Positions 59,301 through 64,000 of a stretch of 64,000 nt of DNA are shown in pieces. Every line of letters begins with the position of its first letter. Position 1 is the stretch's first letter. The position numbers and the translations under genes are program-made. Source of the DNA: Clostridia bacterium (GTDB lineage Bacteria > Bacillota > Clostridia > Oscillospirales > Acutalibacteraceae); the NCBI GenBank assembly GCA_017442225.1, contig JAFSAR010000012.1:21500-85499 (forward strand), written 5' to 3'. Below the pieces are notes generated by a model. That model saw only the letters and a list, made by a program, of their open reading frames with translations, did not search any database and was not told the DNA's origin.

Positions 59301-59393
59301 GCCGCATATTGTGGGCTTTGTAAGTTGCGCCCGAAAATTCGGGCAGCACGCCTATCTTTAGCGAGACTGTAAAATATCAGGCAGGTGTAAAAA
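59301..59393 (+). ncRNA. Ribosomal protein L21 leader
   Basis: The 93-base leader of rplU has AAGCC/GGGCTT pairing near its start and a tight GCCCGAAAATTCGGGC hairpin at 59329-59344, then GAGACTG and a CAGGCAGGTG ribosome binding region. Firmicutes have a known L21 leader of this size and place, thought to give feedback control by L21. The family match is by position and general shape, not by alignment. Confidence 0.6.
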
Positions 59394-59699
59394 ATGTACG
59401 CTATTATCGAAACAGGCGGTAAGCAGTACCGTGTAGAAAACGGTGACGTTATCTACGTTGAAAAGCTTAACGCAGAGGTTGACTCAGAGGTAACCTTCGA
59501 CAAAGTCGTTGCTGTAAGCAACAGAACTTTAAAGGTTGGTAAGCCCTATGTTAAAGATGCTTTCGTAAAGGGCACTGTTCTTAAGAACGGCAAGGGCAAA
59601 AAGGTAACAGTATTTACCTACAAGCCCAAGAAGAGCAGCTCACGCAAGATGGGCCACAGACAGCCTTACACAAAAGTACAGATTACCGAAATCGGTTAA
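59394..59699 (+). CDS. rplU: 50S ribosomal protein L21
   Basis: A 101-residue protein: [20 protein letters not shown] at the start, [17 protein letters not shown] in the middle and the L21 signature [21 protein letters not shown] (key part [15 protein letters not shown]) at the end. Binds 23S rRNA. First of rplU-prp-rpmA, the conserved Firmicutes order. Confidence 0.98.
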   Translation: MYAIIETGGKQYRVENGDVIYVEKLNAEVDSEVTFDKVVAVSNRTLKVGKPYVKDAFVKGTVLKNGKGKKVTVFTYKPKKSSSRKMGHRQPYTKVQITEIG

Positions 59700-59706
59700 T
59701 TAAAGT

Positions 59707-60024
59707 ATGACACGTGTAAAATTTCTGTCAAACAGAGAAAGCCTATCGGGTTTTGAAATTATAGGTCACAGTTCAGACGATTGTAATGATTTTGAGGGCA
59801 AAATCGTATGTGCGGCTGTATCAAGCGCCGCGTATATGACAGCCAACACCATCACCGAGATAATCGGCGATGAGTGTGATATAGACGTTGATGATGCTAA
59901 AATGCGAGTCAGTGTTAAAAATCCAAGTCAGAGAACGATCGCAGTACTTGAGGGACTTAAGCTTCATCTAACCGAGCTTTCAAAACAGTACAGCAAACGA
60001 ATTAAAATCACTACGGAGGTGTAG
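59707..60024 (+). CDS. prp: Ribosomal-processing cysteine protease Prp
   Basis: A 105-residue protease that removes the N-terminal extension of L27. Catalytic histidine lies in FEIIGHSSD near residue 21 and cysteine in KIVCAAVSSAAYMTANTI near residue 34. The place between rplU and rpmA and the presence of the cleavable L27 extension downstream make the role secure. Essential in organisms with the extended L27. Confidence 0.94.
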   Translation: MTRVKFLSNRESLSGFEIIGHSSDDCNDFEGKIVCAAVSSAAYMTANTITEIIGDECDIDVDDAKMRVSVKNPSQRTIAVLEGLKLHLTELSKQYSKRIKITTEV

Positions 60025-60027
60025 ATA

Positions 60028-60312
60028 ATGTTAAAGTTAAACATTCAGTTGTTCGCTCATAAAAAAGGTATGGGTTCAACCAAGAACGGTCGTGACAGCG
60101 AAGCAAAACGTCTTGGTGTTAAGCGTGCAGACGGTCAGTTCGTACTTGCAGGCAACATACTCGTCCGCCAGAGAGGAACACACATCCACGCAGGCAACAA
60201 TGTTGGCCGTGGCTCTGATGATACTTTATTCGCACTTATCGACGGTAAGGTTAAGTTTGAGCGCGTAGGTAGAGACCGTAAGCAGGTTAGCATCTACGCT
60301 GTGGAGCAGTAA
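60028..60312 (+). CDS. rpmA: 50S ribosomal protein L27 with Prp-cleaved N-terminal extension
   Basis: A 94-residue protein. Residues 1-9 (MLKLNIQLF) form the extension cut by Prp before [20 protein letters not shown], which is mature L27. The mature N-terminus reaches the peptidyl transferase centre. The core contains [20 protein letters not shown] and the [20 protein letters not shown] region. Confidence 0.98.
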   Translation: MLKLNIQLFAHKKGMGSTKNGRDSEAKRLGVKRADGQFVLAGNILVRQRGTHIHAGNNVGRGSDDTLFALIDGKVKFERVGRDRKQVSIYAVEQ

Positions 60313-60328
60313 TTTAAAAACAAATTTT

Positions 60329-60374
60329 AATCGGGCGGCGAACTTTTGTAAAAGTATAGTCGCTCGATTTTTTT
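60329..60374 (+). terminator. Terminator after rpmA
   Basis: AATCGGGCG pairs with CGCTCGATT (one G-T pair) around a loop that holds its own CTTTTG/AAAAG pairing, followed by seven T. Confidence 0.65.
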
Positions 60375-60401
60375 CGATTTTAATTTTAAAAAGGTGATAT
60401 T

Positions 60402-60830
60402 ATGAAAACTTGTCACGTATGCGGTTTTGCCTGTGATAACGATGCCGAAATCTGTGCATTGTGCGGAGCAGAACTTAAAACCTTTGAGGCTTATGAGCAA
60501 GAACTTCGCGAGGCAGAGGAGCGCGCGGCGGAAAAGGCCGCCGAAGAGGCGCTGATTATCAAAAAGCCTGTGCTTGCGGCGAGCGTTGACAACGTAGTTG
60601 CGGCAGAGATTTATAAGGATGTTCTTCGCGATAACGGAATTCACTTTACCTGTGATGAAAGCGACGACGCTATGCAGATTGTATTTGGCGGCGGATTTAA
60701 TGCGCAGGAGATTTATGTTAATGAAGATGACCTTGAAATAGCGCAACAACTATATGAAAATGTTGTAAATGCTCAGATGGATTTTGACGATCAAGATTTT
60801 GAGGGTTTTGAAGAATTTGAGGAAGAATAA
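60402..60830 (+). CDS. Zinc-ribbon plus DUF2007-like protein
   Basis: A 142-residue cytoplasmic protein. The N-terminal zinc ribbon is CHVCGFACDNDAEICALCG (residues 3-21, two CxxC). A charged helix rich in E and A spans about 28-50. A DUF2007-type signal-transduction-like fold runs about 58-120 (VAAEIYKDVLRDNGIHF, then IYVNEDDLEIAQQLY), and the tail is very acidic (DFDDQDFEGFEEFEEE). Function is unknown. It lies between rpmA and obgE and is probably transcribed with obgE. Confidence 0.75.
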   Translation: MKTCHVCGFACDNDAEICALCGAELKTFEAYEQELREAEERAAEKAAEEALIIKKPVLAASVDNVVAAEIYKDVLRDNGIHFTCDESDDAMQIVFGGGFNAQEIYVNEDDLEIAQQLYENVVNAQMDFDDQDFEGFEEFEEE

Positions 60831-60863
60831 TAAACATTATACTTTCTGCTTTAGGAGATAGAA

Positions 60864-62138
60864 ATGTTTGTAGATATAGCAAATATACATTTAAAAGCAG
60901 GTGCAGGCGGCAACGGTGCGGTGTCTTTTCACCGTGAAAAATATGTAGCCGCAGGCGGACCTGACGGTGGCGACGGAGGTCGCGGAGGCAATATCGTCTT
61001 TCAGGTGGATGACAATTTGTCCACACTGGCCGATTTTCGTTACAAGCGTAAATATTGCGCTGAAAACGGCGAAAACGGAAAAGCAGGACGCAGCACGGGA
61101 AAATCTGCGCCTCCGCTTTTAATTAAGGTTCCGCGAGGTACCGTTGTAAAGGAAACCGAAACAGGCAGAATAATTGCCGATTTATCTGATGATGAGCCTG
61201 TTGTTATAGCCAAGGGCGGCAACGGTGGCTGGGGTAATACGCATTTTGCAACCTCTACCCGTCAGATACCCCGTTTTGCAAAAAACGGTAACCCAGGTGA
61301 AGAGCTTGATGTAACGCTTGAATTGAAATTGCTTGCCGACGTAGGACTTATCGGCTTTCCAAACGTTGGCAAATCAACCTTTTTGTCGGTGGTAAGCGAG
61401 GCAAAGCCAAATATTGCAAACTACCATTTTACAACCCTTACTCCAGTTCTTGGTGTAATTAGAATGGGCGAGGGAAGCTCGTTTGTTATGGCGGATATTC
61501 CGGGACTTATTGAGGGCGCAAGCGAGGGCATAGGACTCGGTCACGAGTTTTTGCGACACGTAGAGCGTTGCCGTATGCTTGTTCACGTGGTAGATATTTC
61601 AGGTAGTGAGGGTCGTGACCCTATTGAAGATTTTGAAAAAATAAATGCCGAGCTTGCGGCTTTTAGTCAAGAGCTTACACAGCGTCCGCAGGTGGTTGTG
61701 GGCAACAAATGTGACCTTTGCGAAGAGGAAGATGTAGAAAAAATTGCAAAATACTTTGAAAACAAGGGTTATAAATTTTTTCCTGTTATGGCGGCTATTG
61801 CCGAAGGTACACAGGATGTTATAAACTTTGTAGCGGCAGAGCTTGTCAAGCTTCCCGCAATAAAGGTTTACGAGGCAGAGCCTAAACCACAGCTTGATTT
61901 AAGCGTTGACAAAAAACGCACCTTTAATATCCGAGTTTGTGACGGCGTTTACTTTGTTGAGGACGCACCGTGGATTATGGATGTTATGAACAGTGTTGAC
62001 CCTGACGATTATGAATCACTTCAGTATTTTGAGCGTGTTATGCGTCAAACGGGTATTATAGATGCATTACGCAAAGCCGGCGTTCAAGAGGGCGATACAG
62101 TAAGTGTGTATGACGTAGAGTTTGAATTTATGGACTAA
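60864..62138 (+). CDS. obgE: GTPase Obg (CgtA)
   Basis: Essential ribosome-associated GTPase linking 50S assembly and stress. The 424 residues include the glycine-rich Obg fold (about 1-158: HLKAGAGGNGAVSFHREKYV, GGDGGRGGNIVF), the G domain with GFPNVGKSTFLSVVSEAKP, DIPGLIEGA and NKCDL (about 160-330), and a C-terminal OCT domain (FNIRVCDGVYFVEDAPW, about 350-424) as in Firmicutes. It follows the L27 gene region in the conserved order and precedes mrnC by 12 bases. Confidence 0.97.
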   Translation: MFVDIANIHLKAGAGGNGAVSFHREKYVAAGGPDGGDGGRGGNIVFQVDDNLSTLADFRYKRKYCAENGENGKAGRSTGKSAPPLLIKVPRGTVVKETETGRIIADLSDDEPVVIAKGGNGGWGNTHFATSTRQIPRFAKNGNPGEELDVTLELKLLADVGLIGFPNVGKSTFLSVVSEAKPNIANYHFTTLTPVLGVIRMGEGSSFVMADIPGLIEGASEGIGLGHEFLRHVERCRMLVHVVDISGSEGRDPIEDFEKINAELAAFSQELTQRPQVVVGNKCDLCEEEDVEKIAKYFENKGYKFFPVMAAIAEGTQDVINFVAAELVKLPAIKVYEAEPKPQLDLSVDKKRTFNIRVCDGVYFVEDAPWIMDVMNSVDPDDYESLQYFERVMRQTGIIDALRKAGVQEGDTVSVYDVEFEFMD

Positions 62139-62150
62139 GGTGCAATATTT

Positions 62151-62513
62151 ATGGATAATGTAAATTTATTAAGCCCATCGGTTTTGGCTTTCGTCGGCGA
62201 TGCGGTTTACGGACTGCTTGTACGCACACGGCTTGCCGAAATCAACCGTTCGTCAGGCGATTTGCACAGTCTTTCGGTAAAGTATGTAAGCGCTGTAGCG
62301 CAAGCAGAGGCCTTTAAAAAAATAGAACCCTTACTTACCGAGAAAGAACTGATGATTTTCAGACGGGGCAGAAATTTTCATACAAGCAACACACCAAAAA
62401 GCGCCACAAGCGGTGAATATCATACCGCAACGGGTCTTGAATGTTTGTTTGGATTTTTGCATTTGTCAAATCAAAACGAACGAATTAAAGAACTGTTTGA
62501 TATAATATGGTAA
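62151..62513 (+). CDS. mrnC: Mini-ribonuclease III
   Basis: A 120-residue RNase III catalytic domain without a double-stranded RNA-binding domain; in B. subtilis it matures 23S rRNA. It has LAFVGDAVYGLLVRTRL with the active-site aspartate, KYVSAVAQAEAF, FRRGRNFHT and ATGLECLFGFLHLS with the catalytic glutamate. In most Firmicutes it follows cysS; here it sits behind obgE, an unusual location. A hairpin follows at once. Confidence 0.94.
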   Translation: MDNVNLLSPSVLAFVGDAVYGLLVRTRLAEINRSSGDLHSLSVKYVSAVAQAEAFKKIEPLLTEKELMIFRRGRNFHTSNTPKSATSGEYHTATGLECLFGFLHLSNQNERIKELFDIIW

Positions 62514-62530
62514 AAAATGCATATAGAATT

Positions 62531-62564
62531 AAACCTCCGCACAGAATAATTGTGCGGAGGTTTT
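62531..62564 (+). terminator. Hairpin after mrnC whose 3' arm contains the next ribosome binding site
   Basis: AAACCTCCGCACA and its complement TGTGCGGAGGTTT, then TTTTGC. The GGAGG in the 3' arm is the ribosome binding site of the YitT gene starting at 62568, so read-through RNA would have that site paired. Confidence 0.75.
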
Positions 62565-62567
62565 GCT

Positions 62568-63425
62568 ATGAAAAATAATATCAGAAAAAACATTACGGAT
62601 GTATTGTATTTTTTTATAGGCTCTATTGTCTATTCTGTAGCGGTTAATATGTTTCTGTCGCCAAATGGTATTTCGCCTGGTGGGTTTACGGGTGTCGCTA
62701 CCGTAATAAATCACGTCGCCAACATACCCACGGGTATAATTCTTTTTATTTTTAATATACCGGTGTTGATATTAGGTTATATAAAAATGGGCAAAAGCTT
62801 TATTTTGAAAACATCTTTTGTCACAATATTGCTGTCAATAAGCCTTGATGTGTCGGCGCGTCTTTTACCGCAGCTTCAAACCGACGGAATATTAGCGTCG
62901 ATGTTTGGCGGTATTCTTATGGGTATAGGTTTATCGTTGATATTATTGCGCGGCGCAACAACGGGCGGGGTTGATATTATCGCCAAACTCATAAATAAAA
63001 GGCATCGCCACATCAGTGTCGGAAAAATAATCCTTATGGCAGACGGAGTGGTTATCGCTTTAAATGCGGTTGTATATAAAAATGCCGAGAGTGCGCTGTA
63101 TTCAATAATTGCAATGTATATGGGAACGCGGCTGATGGACGTTTTACTTTATGGCGCGGATAAAGGAAAGATAATATATATAGTTACAAATTCACCCCAA
63201 GAAATTTGTAGCGAGATAAACCACACCGTAGGCCGAGGTGTTACAAAGCTTTCGGTTGTGGGCGCATATACGGGAGAAAGTCGCACAATGCTTATGTGTA
63301 CCGTACGTGTTCACGAGGTTTCTGCAGTTCATAACGCGATAAAAAGGCACGACGAGAAGGCTTTTATAGTAGTGACCGACGCGGGAGAAATAATAGGCGA
63401 AGGGTTTAAAATGCACAATGCATAA
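62568..63425 (+). CDS. YitT family membrane protein (DUF161 and DUF2179)
   Basis: A 285-residue protein with five helices in residues 10-200 (VYSVAVNMFLSPNGISPGGF, GGILMGIGLSLILLRGATTG) and a C-terminal cytosolic DUF2179 domain (YIVTNSPQEICSEINHTVGR, KLSVVGAYTGESRTMLMC). YitT proteins are common, often in several copies, with unknown transport or sensing roles. Start ATG with GGAGG 8 bases upstream; a longer in-frame TTG lies inside the hairpin and is rejected. Followed by a TGCACAA repeat tract. Confidence 0.9.
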   Translation: MKNNIRKNITDVLYFFIGSIVYSVAVNMFLSPNGISPGGFTGVATVINHVANIPTGIILFIFNIPVLILGYIKMGKSFILKTSFVTILLSISLDVSARLLPQLQTDGILASMFGGILMGIGLSLILLRGATTGGVDIIAKLINKRHRHISVGKIILMADGVVIALNAVVYKNAESALYSIIAMYMGTRLMDVLLYGADKGKIIYIVTNSPQEICSEINHTVGRGVTKLSVVGAYTGESRTMLMCTVRVHEVSAVHNAIKRHDEKAFIVVTDAGEIIGEGFKMHNA

Positions 63426-63441
63426 TGCACAATGCGCAATT
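63411..63441. repeat. TGCACAA-type short tandem tract at the YitT gene end
   Basis: AATGCACAATGCATAATGCA and CAATGCGCAATT follow each other, four degenerate copies of an 8-9 base unit. The first copy encodes the last residues of the YitT protein (MHNA). The same motif lies behind ferritin at 37417. The next 200 bases are A+T-rich and hold nothing recognised up to the promoter at 63655. Confidence 0.65.
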
Positions 63442-63654
63442 TTTGCAAAACTCTAAAATAATATGAAGATAATTAAAAGAATTGTTATTCCAAGACATTT
63501 TAATACAGGTGTATAAAACACAAAACACAATATCTTGTGACCAATTATTATGTAAACCGCAAAATAAAAAATCACATAAATTTTATTCGTTATATTGCAC
63601 AAAAATCTACCAAAAACTTCGTTAAAAATATAAGAACTTTTTTTAAAGTTTTTC

Positions 63655-63683
63655 TTGCTTTTTTGCAACAGTTGTGTTATTAT
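63655..63683 (+). promoter_or_regulatory. Promoter of the S10 ribosomal protein operon
   Basis: TTGCTT at 63655-63660 and TATTAT at 63678-63683 with a 17-bp spacer, about 280 bases before rpsJ. Confidence 0.65.
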
Positions 63684-63689
63684 GCTAAG

Positions 63690-63966
63690 GCACGCTGCGA
63701 AAATGCGGCGTAAAACATGCGTTGATGCGGGAGGTGGCCCATCATGAATGGGGAAATTTCCGCGGAGTATGTCCGATTTTAAACCGGGCGAAAGAACTTG
63801 GAGGCACTAAGGATTACTTGCGAAATCTGCAGTGTCGCGGCGATGCGAGTCGCTGCTCCGGATTTGCGTTAACCCCAGCAAATGCCGGTTTTATGTTGTG
63901 CTGTGATGAAACGCACGGCACGGTGTAAGTTTTGCCCGCCAACTAAACAAGGAGGCGAATTTTCAC
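63690..63966 (+). ncRNA. Long structured leader of rpsJ (S10 operon leader candidate)
   Basis: About 277 bases without a convincing reading frame, more G+C-rich than the preceding spacer and full of local pairings (for example GGCACGCTGCG near 63690, GGCCCATCATGAATGGG near 63735, CGGCGATGCGAGTCGC at 63839-63854). It ends with AAGGAGG 11 bases before rpsJ. Long leaders upstream of the S10 operon are known to mediate r-protein feedback; the exact family was not aligned. Confidence 0.55.
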
Positions 63967-64000
63967 ATGGCAGTGAAAGAAAAAATCCGAATTCGTATTA
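63967..64000 (+). CDS. rpsJ: 30S ribosomal protein S10 (first codons only)
   Basis: The window ends after MAVKEKIRIRI, the characteristic start of S10 (MA-x-K-x-KIRIRL). A strong AAGGAGG ribosome binding site and a long leader upstream agree with the head of the S10-spc ribosomal operon. The rest lies beyond the window. Confidence 0.85.
   Translation, partial: MAVKEKIRIRI

Noticed and set aside
63722..63928. Open frame of 68 codons upstream of rpsJ
   Set aside because: It lies in the structured S10 leader, has a cysteine- and glycine-rich composition typical of translated structured RNA, and no family resemblance.
1..64000. CRISPR array, prophage, restriction system, integrase or biosynthetic cluster
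   Set aside because: No regularly spaced repeats, cas genes, phage structural genes, restriction or toxin genes, or large biosynthetic enzymes were found on either strand.

Overview
The window reads as chromosome of a spore-forming, strictly anaerobic member of the Clostridia, most likely an uncultured gut Oscillospirales/Ruminococcaceae-type bacterium. The evidence is spoIIE, sleB and ricT (sporulation), anaerobic class III ribonucleotide reductase, Rex, reverse rubrerythrin and ferritin, Firmicutes-type blocks such as rplU-prp-rpmA-obgE and mnmE-mnmG-rsmG-noc, an L27 with the Prp-cleaved N-terminal extension, strong Shine-Dalgarno sites and TTGACA/TATAAT promoters. Genus is inferred, not proven.

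Layout. 1-6.4 kb: end of a PgsA-like gene, cysE-cysS, trmN6-rsmI, an LCP cell-wall ligase with a repeat tail, a small DUF6472-type protein and PlsC. 6.4-9.7 kb: a phosphocholine-type (lic) locus with a LicC cytidylyltransferase carrying an N-terminal HTH, an OPA-family transporter and a convergent LicD. 9.8-16.5 kb: a polysaccharide operon (flippase, two GT4 enzymes, DUF2142 membrane protein, GT2, DUF2304). 16.6-21.5 kb: noc, rsmG, mnmG, mnmE on the minus strand. 21.6-30.5 kb: Lrp regulator, aminotransferase, LemA, TPM protein, D,D-carboxypeptidase, the Wzz/tyrosine kinase/PHP phosphatase set, pgeF and a GPH/SLC45-like transporter. 30.5-37.5 kb: nrdG and a NrdD-glutaredoxin fusion behind NrdR-like boxes, trxB, an XRE regulator with three operators, Rex, and a Fur/PerR-reverse rubrerythrin-ferritin oxidative-stress block. 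37.5-46.3 kb: small lipoproteins, spoIIE, sleB, membrane proteins, the ACT/UPF0210 pair and a GHL10 lipoprotein. 46.3-46.9 kb: tRNA-Leu(CAG) flanked by broken halves of itself. 46.9-52.7 kb: RluA-type pseudouridine synthase, radC, azlCD, a 2[4Fe-4S] ferredoxin, ricT, holB, trpS. 52.8-59.2 kb: an accessory island with a PadR operon, a divergent lectin gene, secreted proteins and a REP/RAYT element family (one intact, one internally deleted, one end-only copy). 59.2-64 kb: rplU-prp-rpmA with leader RNA, a DUF2007 protein, obgE, mrnC, YitT, and the leader and first codons of rpsJ at the window edge.

How it fits together. Much of the window serves the envelope: lipid (PgsA, PlsC), wall polymer ligation (LCP), polysaccharide synthesis, export and its tyrosine-phosphorylation control, and phosphocholine decoration. 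A second theme is redox control of an anaerobe (Rex, PerR-like regulator, reverse rubrerythrin, ferritin, TrxB, NrdD with a built-in redoxin). The least ordinary parts are the REP/RAYT island with a REP that supplies the end of a coding sequence, the broken tRNA-Leu halves, the NrdD-redoxin fusion under tandem NrdR-like boxes, the XRE operator array with a possible divergent small RNA, and a spoIIE promoter with a 21-bp spacer.
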